Below, piece by piece: positions 15,746 to 22,656 of a stretch of 34,948 bases of DNA. Below the pieces are notes generated by a model. That model was not told the DNA's origin. It did no database searches and saw only the letters and a list, made by a program, of their open reading frames with translations. Source of the stretch: Candidatus Allofournierella excrementigallinarum. GTDB taxonomy: Bacteria; Bacillota; Clostridia; Oscillospirales; Ruminococcaceae. Position 1 is the first letter of the stretch; each line of letters begins with the position of its first letter. Made by a program: the position numbers and the translations under genes. The stretch lies in the NCBI GenBank assembly GCA_019119025.1, contig DWXV01000009.1, positions 1-34,948 on the forward strand. The letters are read 5' to 3'.

Positions 15746-15765
15746 AACCTGTTAGTGCTTATTTT
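15746..15765 (-). promoter_or_regulatory. Candidate operator, copy 2 (upstream of XRE gene)
   Basis: The second copy of the 20-nt element, 70 nt upstream of the regulator start. It differs from copy 1 only at two positions, both transitions. A poor -10-like CATAAT (15741-15736) follows it. Autoregulation by the XRE protein is the simplest reading. Confidence 0.55.
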
Positions 15766-15830
15766 GCTAATAAAATCGTCAGGAAACAGCAAGTGCAAGC
15801 CTGGGTTGTGCGATTTTTGTGCACAGCAGA

Positions 15831-15868
15831 AAAGCAGGCCCCCGTGCCGAGGCATGGGGGCCTGCTTT
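15831..15868. terminator. Terminator after rfbB, also facing the regulator leader
   Basis: Arms 15831-15848 and 15851-15868 pair along nearly their whole length; the inner pairs must open to give a loop. On the minus strand the hairpin ends in TTTTCTG. It lies 43 nt after the rfbB stop and is probably that operon's terminator. Confidence 0.65.
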
Positions 15869-15892
15869 CGCTTGTGCATCTTTGCTTTTGAT

Positions 15893-15901
15893 ATTATACC
15901 A
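15893..15901 (-). promoter_or_regulatory. Possible extended -10 promoter just after rfbB
   Basis: TGGTATAAT on the minus strand (15901-15893) is a perfect extended -10 immediately after the rfbB stop. The matching -35 position (AAACCG) is poor. If active, it would drive the XRE gene through the hairpin at 15868-15831, or make a short RNA ending there. Confidence 0.35.
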
Positions 15902-15911
15902 ATCGTAATAT

Positions 15912-16970
15912 TCAGCGGTTTTTGTACATCTCTTCGTAATACTTCTGGTAATTGCCGCTGGTGACGTTCGCCATCCATTCCTCGTGGGCCAGGTACCAGT
16001 CGATGGTCTTGACGATGCCCACCTCAAAGGTGGTCTCGGGGTACCAGCCCAGCTCGTTCTTGATCTTGGTGGGGTCGATGCCGTAGCGGCGGTCATGGCC
16101 CAGACGGTCAGCCACATACTTGATGAGGCCCTCGTCGATGCCGTCGTCCCGCAGGCGGTCATGCAGCTGGGCGATGATGGTCTTGACAATGAAGATGTTG
16201 GGCCGCTCGTTGTGGCCGCCCACGTTGTACACTTCGCCCACGCGGCCGCCCTCCGCCACCATGTCGATGGCCTTGCAGTGGTCCTCCACATACAGCCAGT
16301 CCCGCACGTTCATGCCGTCGCCGTAGACCGGCAGCTGCTTGTGGTGCCTGACGTTGTTGATCATCAGCGGGATGAGCTTTTCGGGGAACTGGTAGGGGCC
16401 GTAGTTGTTGGAGCAGCGGGTGATGTTCACCGGCATGCCATAGGTGTCGTGGAAGGCCATCACGAACATGTCGGCGCTGGCCTTGCTGCTGGAGTAGGGG
16501 CTGTGGGGGCACAGGGGGGTGGTTTCCATAAAGTAGCCGTCCTCGCCCAGGCTGCCGTACACCTCGTCGGTGGACACCTGCAGGTATTTCTTGCCCTCGG
16601 CCCACTTGCCGTCCACGAGCCAGGCGTTCTTGGCGCACTGCAGCAGGTTCACGGTGCCCAGCACGTTGGTCTCCACAAAAATTTCGGGGTTCGAGATGCT
16701 GCGGTCCACGTGGCTTTCGGCGGCGAAGTTGATGACGCAGTCAAAGCCGTATTTCTCGAACAGACTCGTCACCAGCGCCCGGTCGCAGATGTCGCCCTGC
16801 ACGAACACATGGCGCTCGTCGCCCTCCACGCCCTTCAGGTTCTCCAGGTTGCCGGCATAGGTCAGCTTGTCCAGGTTTACAAGAAGTATATCCTTGTATT
16901 TATTCAGCATATAGTAAACAAAGTTGGAGCCAATAAAGCCGGCGCAGCCGGTGATGAGGTATTTTTTCAT
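15912..16970 (-). CDS. rfbB: dTDP-glucose 4,6-dehydratase RfbB
   Basis: An extended short-chain dehydrogenase that converts dTDP-glucose to dTDP-4-keto-6-deoxyglucose, the second step towards dTDP-L-rhamnose for cell-surface polysaccharides. The 352-residue length is typical. The NAD-binding GCAGFIG lies at residues 8-14. VSTDEVYG contains the Asp-Glu pair that assists dehydration, and the YxxxK pair is Tyr159/Lys163 in YSSSK. CSNNYGPYQFPEKLIPL and RDWLYVEDH are also family motifs. The ATG at 16970 is preceded by GGAAAGGGA. It is the last gene of the rfbA-rfbD-rfbB set, starting 22 nt after rfbD. Confidence 0.96.
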   Translation of the reverse strand: MKKYLITGCAGFIGSNFVYYMLNKYKDILLVNLDKLTYAGNLENLKGVEGDERHVFVQGDICDRALVTSLFEKYGFDCVINFAAESHVDRSISNPEIFVETNVLGTVNLLQCAKNAWLVDGKWAEGKKYLQVSTDEVYGSLGEDGYFMETTPLCPHSPYSSSKASADMFVMAFHDTYGMPVNITRCSNNYGPYQFPEKLIPLMINNVRHHKQLPVYGDGMNVRDWLYVEDHCKAIDMVAEGGRVGEVYNVGGHNERPNIFIVKTIIAQLHDRLRDDGIDEGLIKYVADRLGHDRRYGIDPTKIKNELGWYPETTFEVGIVKTIDWYLAHEEWMANVTSGNYQKYYEEMYKNR

Positions 16971-16992
16971 GGGGAGGTATCCCTTTCCTTTC

Positions 16993-17901
16993 TTATTTCA
17001 GGCCGTTTTCGCCGTCCCAGTGGTCAAAATAGCATTGCAGCGCTTCCTGCCAGGGGCGCATCCCGTTGCCCACGGTGCAGGCAAGCATCCGGTTTTCCAG
17101 CGCGCTCCAGGCGGGGCGGCTGGCGGCCGCAGGGTGCTTTGCGGCGTACTCGGCGCTGGTGCAGGGGGCCACCTGGGCGTCCACCCCGGCCAGCCGGATG
17201 ATCTCTTTGGCGAAATCATACCAGCTGCAAACGCCCTCGCCGGTGCAGTGGTAGACGCCGTAGTCGTGGCTCACCGCCAGCTTGAGGATGTGATGGGCCA
17301 GGTCCTCGGCGTTGGTGGGGTTGCCCAACTGGTCGTTCACCACTTCCAGCCTGCCGAACTTTTTGCCGGCGTTCACCATGGTCTTGACGAAGTTGCTGCC
17401 GTTGTAGCCGTAGAGCCAGGCGGTGCGCACGATGAAGAAGCGGTGGCAGAAATTGCGCACATACTCCTCGCCCAGGGCTTTGGTGCGGCCGTAGGCGCTC
17501 ACCGGGCGGATGGGGCAGCTCTCGTCCAGGGGGGCGTCGCCCTCGCCGCTGAACACATAGTCGGTGGAGACGTGGATGAGCCGCGCGCCCACCCGTTCGG
17601 CCGCCTGGGCCAGATGGGAGGCGCCCATGGCGTTCACCTTGAAGGCGGCGTCGGGGTTTGTCTCGCAGCCGTCCACGTTGGTGAAGGCGGCGCAGCTGAT
17701 GATGGTGTCCGGCTGGTGGCGGCGCACAAAGGCGATGGCGGCCGCCCGGTCGGTGATGTCCAGTTCGGCCACGTCGGTGGAGATGACGGTGGCGTTTTTC
17801 AGCCGCTCAGGCAGAGGGCCCAGGCTGCTTCCGCCCTCGGCAAGCTGCCGCTGCAGTTCGGCGCCCAGCTGGCCGCCGGCCCCGGTGATGAGGATCTTCA
17901 T
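16993..17901 (-). CDS. rfbD: dTDP-4-dehydrorhamnose reductase RfbD
   Basis: Reduces dTDP-4-keto-L-rhamnose to dTDP-L-rhamnose with NAD(P)H, the last step of the pathway. The 302-residue length is normal, with no fused epimerase domain. The N-terminal GAGGQLG binds the cofactor, and STDYVFSG and YGRTKALGE (the YxxxK pair) are family motifs. W-L-Y-G-Y-N-G-x-N-F follows. It lies 21 nt after rfbA and 22 nt before rfbB. The epimerase that makes its substrate (RfbC) is not in the window. Confidence 0.95.
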   Translation of the reverse strand: MKILITGAGGQLGAELQRQLAEGGSSLGPLPERLKNATVISTDVAELDITDRAAAIAFVRRHQPDTIISCAAFTNVDGCETNPDAAFKVNAMGASHLAQAAERVGARLIHVSTDYVFSGEGDAPLDESCPIRPVSAYGRTKALGEEYVRNFCHRFFIVRTAWLYGYNGSNFVKTMVNAGKKFGRLEVVNDQLGNPTNAEDLAHHILKLAVSHDYGVYHCTGEGVCSWYDFAKEIIRLAGVDAQVAPCTSAEYAAKHPAAASRPAWSALENRMLACTVGNGMRPWQEALQCYFDHWDGENGLK

Positions 17902-17922
17902 CTGCGTTCCTCCTCTTTATGC

Positions 17923-18810
17923 TCAATAGCGGATCTTGGCGTCGGCCACCCGCTTCAGGTGCTCGCCGTAGGGGCTCTTGCCATAGCGCCCGGCGCTTTC
18001 CAGCAGTTTTTCCTTGCTGATCCAGCCGTTCTTGTAGGCGATCTCCTCGGGGGCGCTGATCTTGATGCCCTGGCGCTTTTCCACCATGCGCACAAAGTCG
18101 GCGGCGTCCACCAGGCTGTCCATGGTGCCGGTGTCCAGCCAGGCAAAGCCCCGGCCCAGCAGCTGCACGTCCAGCTTGCCCTCTTCCAGGTACATAGCGT
18201 TCAGGGTGGTGATCTCCAGCTCGCCCCGGGCGCTGGGCCGGACCTGTTTGGCCTGGGCGCTCACCCGGTTGTCGTAGAAATACAGGCCGGTGATGGCGTA
18301 GTTGCTCTTGGGCTCCTTGGGTTTTTCCTCCACGCTGATGACCCTGCCGTCCTCGTCGAATTCCACGATGCCGAAGCGCTCGGGGTCGTTGACGTAATAG
18401 CCGAAGACGGTGGCGCGGCCGTTCTGCTCGGCGTTGGCCACCGCCGCCTTGAGGATGCGGGAGAAGCCGTTGCCGTAGAAGATATTGTCGCCCAGGATCA
18501 TGGCGCAGCAGTCGCCGCCGATGAATTCCTCGCCCAGCAAAAAGGCCTGGGCCAGCCCGTCGGGGCTGGGCTGCACCTTGTAGGACAGGCGCAGCCCGTA
18601 CTGGCTGCCGTCGCCCAAGAGATGCTCGAAGCGGGGGGTATCCTCGGGGGTGGAGATGATGAGGATGTCCTGGATGCCCGCCAGCATCAGGGTGGACAGG
18701 GGGTAGTAGATCATGGGCTTGTCGTACACCGGCAGCAGCTGCTTGGAGGTGACCATGGTCAGCGGGTAGAGACGGGTGCCGGCGCCGCCGGCCAGAATGA
18801 TGCCTTTCAT
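17923..18810 (-). CDS. rfbA: Glucose-1-phosphate thymidylyltransferase RfbA
   Basis: Joins glucose-1-phosphate and dTTP to dTDP-glucose, the entry step to dTDP-rhamnose; usually inhibited by the end product. The 295-residue length is normal. [13 protein letters not shown] at residues 6-18 binds the nucleotide, KPMIYYPLS follows, and ILGDNIFYG carries the metal-binding Asp. [19 protein letters not shown] is the sugar-binding part. The ATG at 18810 follows AAGGAGCGA. It is 111 nt downstream of the glycosyltransferase gene; a small hairpin in that gap has no good U-run, so the four genes may form one operon. Confidence 0.96.
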   Translation of the reverse strand: MKGIILAGGAGTRLYPLTMVTSKQLLPVYDKPMIYYPLSTLMLAGIQDILIISTPEDTPRFEHLLGDGSQYGLRLSYKVQPSPDGLAQAFLLGEEFIGGDCCAMILGDNIFYGNGFSRILKAAVANAEQNGRATVFGYYVNDPERFGIVEFDEDGRVISVEEKPKEPKSNYAITGLYFYDNRVSAQAKQVRPSARGELEITTLNAMYLEEGKLDVQLLGRGFAWLDTGTMDSLVDAADFVRMVEKRQGIKISAPEEIAYKNGWISKEKLLESAGRYGKSPYGEHLKRVADAKIRY

Positions 18811-18867
18811 ACCATTCGCTCCTTATTCGGGCGCGTGCGCGCCCTTGGTTTTTGCGGCTTGGCACAA

Positions 18868-18885
18868 AGCGGAGCCACTTCCGCT
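18868..18885 (-). other. Small hairpin between glycosyltransferase and rfbA
   Basis: A 6-bp stem (AGCGGA / TCCGCT) with a 6-nt loop is followed on the minus strand by only a short TTG. It is too weak to call a terminator with confidence but may reduce read-through into rfbA. No separate promoter was recognised for rfbA. Confidence 0.25.
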
Positions 18886-18921
18886 GTTCACAGGTTTGGG
18901 GCCGCGCCGGGCCGAGGGTTT

Positions 18922-19680
18922 TTACAGCCGGAACCCCCACTTGCAGAAATAGCGGCCCATGCTTTTGAGCTGCTGCAAAAAGGGCTTGAGGCTTTTTTGG
19001 GGCGCGCGGCGCCAGGCGTGGCAGGCGGTGAACTGGGGCAGGTAGTAAACAAGGCCCTTGCGCCTTGCCTTCTGGGTGATGTCCGCGTCCTCCACATACA
19101 TGAAGTATTTTTCGTCGAAGCCGCCGATGGCCTTGAACACGGCGGTGCGCATGCAGAAAAAGCTGCCGGTGCAGAACTCGATGGGCGTGGGTTTCGAGAG
19201 GTCTTCGTCCAGCATGGCGTAGCGGTCGCCGAAGCGTTTGAGGCCCGGCACCCCCTGCCGCGCGGCAAGGCCCAGCACGCAGGGCTTTCGCTTGGGCAGC
19301 ACCTGCTCGCGCCCGTCGGGGAAGGTCAGGCGCGGGGTGGCCATCACCGCTTCGGGGTGCTCTTCCAGCCAGCCGCACATCCCGCCCAGCACGTCGCTCT
19401 CCACAAAAATATCGGGGTTGAGCACGAAGTGATAGTCGCTGTCCAAAAAAGGCAGCACCTTGTTGTGCCCCGCGCCGAAGCCCAGGTTCTTTTCCAGCCG
19501 CACCAGGCGCACGTTCTCCGGCCAGGGGTGGGCGGCCAGAACTTCGCCCGCCCCGTCGGGGCTGGCGTTATCCACAAGATAGAGGGTGAGGGGCGTGGCG
19601 GTGTGCCGCAGCACCGATTCGGCGGCGCGGATGACCTCGCCGGCCCCGCCGTAGCTCACGATGCAGGCGCTGATCTTCAA
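18922..19680 (-). CDS. Family 2 glycosyltransferase (GT-A, rhamnosyltransferase-like)
   Basis: A 252-residue GT-A-fold transferase for surface polysaccharide synthesis, probably using dTDP-rhamnose made by the adjacent genes (inference from context). CIVSYG at the N-terminus and VDNASPDG match the nucleotide-sugar pocket; NLGFGAGHN and LNPDIFVE contain the metal-binding Asp; the C-terminal GSFFCMRTAVF, GGFDEKYFMYVEDADI segment has the ED motif that supplies the catalytic base. There is no membrane segment, so it acts at the inner membrane face. The start is TTG 19680 with GGAAGGGGG upstream; an in-frame extension to 19857 crosses the promoter and is not used. Confidence 0.88.
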   Translation of the reverse strand: MKISACIVSYGGAGEVIRAAESVLRHTATPLTLYLVDNASPDGAGEVLAAHPWPENVRLVRLEKNLGFGAGHNKVLPFLDSDYHFVLNPDIFVESDVLGGMCGWLEEHPEAVMATPRLTFPDGREQVLPKRKPCVLGLAARQGVPGLKRFGDRYAMLDEDLSKPTPIEFCTGSFFCMRTAVFKAIGGFDEKYFMYVEDADITQKARRKGLVYYLPQFTACHAWRRAPQKSLKPFLQQLKSMGRYFCKWGFRL

Positions 19681-19720
19681 CGCGCCGCCCCCTTCCGAAA
19701 AACCAGAAATAGTCGAGTAT

Positions 19721-19749
19721 AGTATACCACAAAGGCGCCGCCGGGGCAA
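19721..19749 (-). promoter_or_regulatory. Promoter of the glycosyltransferase-rfbADB operon
   Basis: On the minus strand, TTGCCC (19749-19744) is separated by 17 bp from TATACT (19726-19721), which has an extended TGG. A second overlapping TATACT lies at 19721-19716. The start codon is about 40 nt downstream. Confidence 0.7.
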
Positions 19750-19836
19750 CACAAGACGCGCCGCCTTTGGCTCTTGCCGTGACCGCCCGCAGATCAAACG
19801 CCGCAGTGCTTGAAAGCCATCCCGCCCCGCGGCAGG

Positions 19837-19880
19837 AAAAAGCCGCCGCTCTCCCAACGGAAGAGCGGCGGCCCTTTTTT
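19837..19880. terminator. Terminator after pnp
   Basis: An 11-bp stem (19842-19852 with 19862-19872), 9-nt loop. On the minus strand it is followed by five T (19841-19837), 15 nt after the pnp stop. On the plus strand TTTTTT also follows. It separates pnp from the glycosyltransferase operon. Confidence 0.85.
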
Positions 19881-19887
19881 ATATCGT

Positions 19888-22029
19888 TCAGCCCTGCTGC
19901 CTGCGCTTGGCCTCGATGGCGGCCAGAGCGTCCTTGCGGGAGAGGTTGATGCGGCCCTGCTGGTCGATCTCGGTGACCATGACGATCAGCTCGTCGCCCA
20001 CGGCGACCACGTCTTCCACCCGCTCGACGCGCTTGGTATCCAGCTTGGAGATGTGCACCAGGCCCTCTTTGCCCGGGGCGATCTCCACGAAGGCGCCGAA
20101 GTTCATCAGCCTCGTCACGCGGCCCTTGTAGATGGCGCCCACCTCCGGGTCCTCCACGATGGTCTTGATGGTGTGGATGGCGCGGTTGGCGTCGTCCACG
20201 TCGATGGCGGAGACGAACACATGGCCGTCCTCCTCCACGTCGATCTTGCAGTTGCAGTTGGCGCAGATCTCCTGGATGACCTTGCCGCCCTTGCCGATGA
20301 CGTCTTTGATCTTGTCCACGGGGATGACCATGGACAGCATCTTGGGCGCATACTTGGAAAGCTGGGCGCGGGGCGCGGGGATGACCGGCAGCATGATCTC
20401 GTCCAGGATGAAGAGGCGCCCTTTCCGGCACTTCTCAAAGGCTTCCTCGATGATCTCGTAGGTCAGGCCGTCGATCTTGATGTCCATCTGGATGGCGGTG
20501 ATGCCCTTGTGGGTGCCGCCCACCTTGAAGTCCATGTCGCCGTGGAAGTCCTCCACGCCCTGGATGTCCAGCATGGTCATCCAGCGCTCGCCCTCGGTGA
20601 TGAGGCCGCAGCTGATGCCGGCCACGGGGGCCTTGATGGGCACGCCGGCGTCCATCAGGCTCAAAGTGGAGCCGCAGATGGAGGCCTGGCTGGTGGAACC
20701 GTTGGAAGACAGCACCTCGCTCACCAGGCGGATGGTGTAGGGGAACTCCTCCACGCTGGGCAGCACGGGCACCAGCGCGCGCTCGGCCAGCGCGCCGTGG
20801 CCGATCTCGCGGCGGCCGGGGCTGCGGGGGGCGCGGGCCTCGCCCACGGAGTAGGGCGGGAAGTTGTAGTGATGGATATAGCGCTTGTAGGGCTCGGTGC
20901 CCAGGTCGTCCATCAGCTGGCTGTCCTTGGTGGAGCCCAGGGTGGTGACGGTGAGCACCTGGGTCTGGCCGCGGGTGAACATGCCGCTGCCGTGCACCCG
21001 GGGCAGCAGGCCCACTTCGGCGGCCAGGGGCCGGATCTCGTTGATGCCGCGGCCGTCCACGCGCTTGCCCTCGTCCAGCAGCCAGCGGCGCACCACGAAC
21101 TTCTGCATCTTGTACATCAGTTCCTCGATGGCGGAATCGCCCCACTGCTCGGCGTACTGGGCTTCCAGCTTCTCGCGGATGGGGGCAAGACGGGCGTCGC
21201 GGACGTTCTTGTCGTCGGTGTCCATGGCGGCCTTGAACTCGTCCAGATACTCCGCCTTCACGGCCTCGAACAGGTCGTGGTCCAGCTCCATGTCCTGGAA
21301 GGGCTTCTTGGGCTTGCCGATCTCGCTCACGATGCCGCCAATGAACTCGATGACCTTCTTGATCTCTGCGTGGGCGGCCTTGATGGCGTTCAGCATGGTG
21401 GCCTCGTCCACCTCGTTGGCGCCGGCCTCGATCATCACGATCTTCTTCTCGGTGGCGGCCACGGTGAGCTGCAGGTCGCTCTTCTCACGCTGCTCCAGGG
21501 TGGGGTTCACCACCAGCTCGCCGTCCACCAGGCCCATGAACACGCCGCCGATGGGGCCGGCCCAGGGGATGTCGGAGATGGACAGGGCGATGGAGGTGCC
21601 GATCATGCCGGTGATCTCCGGGCTGCAGTCCTGGTCCACGCTCATGACGGTCATGGTGACGCACACGTCGTTGCGCATGGTCTTGGGGAACAGGGGCCGG
21701 ATGGGCCGGTCCACCACGCGGCTGGTGAGGATGGCCTTCTCGCCGGGGCGGCCCTCACGGCGCATGAAGCTGCCGGGGATGCGGCCCACGGAGTAGAGCT
21801 TTTCTTCAAAGTCAACGCTCAAAGGGAAGAAGTCGATGCCGTCGCGGGGCTTCTCGCTCATGGTGACGTTGCACAGCACGGCGGTCTCGCCGTAGCGCAC
21901 CAGGCAGCTGCCGTTGGACAGGCCGCACATCTTGCCGGTCTCCACCACCAGGGGCCGGCCGGCCAGTTCCATCTGGAAGGTCTTGAAATGGGGGAACGTT
22001 TCGTGTTTGGACGCAAATTCCAAAGCCAT
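19888..22029 (-). CDS. pnp: Polyribonucleotide nucleotidyltransferase (PNPase)
   Basis: A phosphorolytic 3'-to-5' exoribonuclease; it degrades mRNA releasing nucleoside diphosphates. The 713-residue length is normal. Two RNase PH-like core domains (about 10-230 and 315-550) flank an all-helical linker. The active second core has TSQASICGSTLSLMDAGVP and the SCGLI segment. A KH domain (IGKGGKVIQEI) lies near residues 560-600, followed by an S1 domain (YKGRVTRLMNFGAFVEI...VHISKLD) near 625-700, both for RNA binding. ATG 22029 has AGGAGG at 22043-22038; the frame upstream of it is noncoding. It follows rpsO as in many bacteria. Confidence 0.97.
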   Translation of the reverse strand: MALEFASKHETFPHFKTFQMELAGRPLVVETGKMCGLSNGSCLVRYGETAVLCNVTMSEKPRDGIDFFPLSVDFEEKLYSVGRIPGSFMRREGRPGEKAILTSRVVDRPIRPLFPKTMRNDVCVTMTVMSVDQDCSPEITGMIGTSIALSISDIPWAGPIGGVFMGLVDGELVVNPTLEQREKSDLQLTVAATEKKIVMIEAGANEVDEATMLNAIKAAHAEIKKVIEFIGGIVSEIGKPKKPFQDMELDHDLFEAVKAEYLDEFKAAMDTDDKNVRDARLAPIREKLEAQYAEQWGDSAIEELMYKMQKFVVRRWLLDEGKRVDGRGINEIRPLAAEVGLLPRVHGSGMFTRGQTQVLTVTTLGSTKDSQLMDDLGTEPYKRYIHHYNFPPYSVGEARAPRSPGRREIGHGALAERALVPVLPSVEEFPYTIRLVSEVLSSNGSTSQASICGSTLSLMDAGVPIKAPVAGISCGLITEGERWMTMLDIQGVEDFHGDMDFKVGGTHKGITAIQMDIKIDGLTYEIIEEAFEKCRKGRLFILDEIMLPVIPAPRAQLSKYAPKMLSMVIPVDKIKDVIGKGGKVIQEICANCNCKIDVEEDGHVFVSAIDVDDANRAIHTIKTIVEDPEVGAIYKGRVTRLMNFGAFVEIAPGKEGLVHISKLDTKRVERVEDVVAVGDELIVMVTEIDQQGRINLSRKDALAAIEAKRRQQG

Positions 22030-22080
22030 AGAAAATACCTCCTGTTTTTTTCGCGGCCTGGGGCCGCGGGTCTGTTCGGT

Positions 22081-22170
22081 GCGGAGGGAGAGTGGCTTTA
22101 GCAATAAATCCGGGGTTTTTCGGCGGGCGAAAAGCCCTCGATTTACCGCTAAAAACACACGCCTCTCCGC
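22081..22170. repeat. Imperfect 90-nt palindrome between rpsO and pnp
   Basis: The two halves (22081-22125 and the reverse complement of 22126-22170) match in blocks: GCGGAG at the ends, TTTAGC, TAAATC and TTTTCG toward the centre, with several mismatches and one indel. It would fold into one long imperfect hairpin in the pnp leader, downstream of the rpsO terminator. It may be a structured mRNA leader that controls pnp, or the relic of a small mobile palindrome. Confidence 0.6.
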
Positions 22171-22221
22171 CGGTGCAAAGGGGCAAAAGGCTGCTTTCCG
22201 GCCCAAAGCCGAAAAACAGGT

Positions 22222-22256
22222 AAAAGGCAGGCGGTGCAAACGACCGCCTGCCTTTT
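22222..22256 (-). terminator. Terminator after rpsO
   Basis: A perfect 14-bp stem (22222-22235 with 22243-22256) with a 7-nt loop, 10 nt after the rpsO stop. The last four bases of the minus-strand stem are T, continuing TTTTACC. Partial read-through to pnp is possible; no separate pnp promoter was clearly seen. Confidence 0.75.
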
Positions 22257-22266
22257 GTAACTGTGA

Positions 22267-22524
22267 TTACTTGCGCAGGCCCAGCTTGGCGATCAGGGCG
22301 CGGTAACGCTCGATGTCCTTCTTCTGCAGGTAGGCCAGCAGGTTGCGGCGGCGGCCGACCATCTTCAGCAGGCCACGGCGGCTGTGATGGTCGTGGGGGT
22401 TGGCCTGCAGATGCTCGTTCAGGTGGTTGATGCGGGCGGTCAGCAGGGCCACCTGCACCTCGGGGGAACCGGTGTCGGTCTCATGCACGCGGGCGGATTC
22501 GATGACAGTCTTCTTGTCTTCCAT
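22267..22524 (-). CDS. rpsO: 30S ribosomal protein S15
   Basis: Binds the central domain of 16S rRNA early in small-subunit assembly and forms a bridge to the 50S subunit. The 85 residues are slightly short of the usual 88-89 but all landmarks are there: [34 protein letters not shown] and [13 protein letters not shown]. The ATG at 22524 has GAGGT upstream. It has its own promoter next to the ribF stop, and a terminator follows. Confidence 0.97.
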   Translation of the reverse strand: MEDKKTVIESARVHETDTGSPEVQVALLTARINHLNEHLQANPHDHHSRRGLLKMVGRRRNLLAYLQKKDIERYRALIAKLGLRK

Positions 22525-22621
22525 TGTTGTTACCTCGTTTCAGTTTATTTGCCGATGACCCGGCGCAGGGCAGCGAGGCGCTCTGATGCAGAGCATACAC
22601 CCCCCGCTGAGCCACGGTAGC
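22525..22621 (-). promoter_or_regulatory. rpsO mRNA leader, possible S15 autoregulatory region
   Basis: The roughly 97-nt leader holds a perfect 6-bp hairpin with a 3-nt loop (22580-22594) and additional G-rich stretches that could pair. In several bacteria S15 binds structured rpsO leaders to stop its own translation, with unrelated leader folds in different phyla. No match to a known fold can be asserted from reading alone. Confidence 0.3.
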
Positions 22622-22627
22622 CATAAT

Positions 22628-22656
22628 AGTATAGCACAGCCAAACGCCGATTACAA
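22628..22656 (-). promoter_or_regulatory. Promoter of rpsO
   Basis: On the minus strand, TTGTAA (22656-22651) overlaps the ribF stop codon and lies 17 bp from TATACT (22633-22628), which is preceded by TGC (extended -10). Confidence 0.75.

Noticed and set aside
16993-17901. Possible RfbC-RfbD fusion to explain the absent rfbC
   Set aside because: The protein starts at once with the NAD(P)-binding GAGGQLG motif and is 302 residues long, so there is no room for an epimerase domain.
16924-19722. 932-codon plus-strand open frame antisense to the rfb and glycosyltransferase genes
   Set aside because: Shadow frame caused by high G+C; no family features, no SD, and the minus strand has clear conserved enzymes.
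19810-22101. 763-codon plus-strand open frame antisense to pnp
   Set aside because: Mirror of PNPase codons; no initiation signal and no recognisable protein.
22081-22170. Insertion sequence ends or attachment site
   Set aside because: No transposase, integrase or target-site duplication nearby; kept only as an unexplained palindrome.
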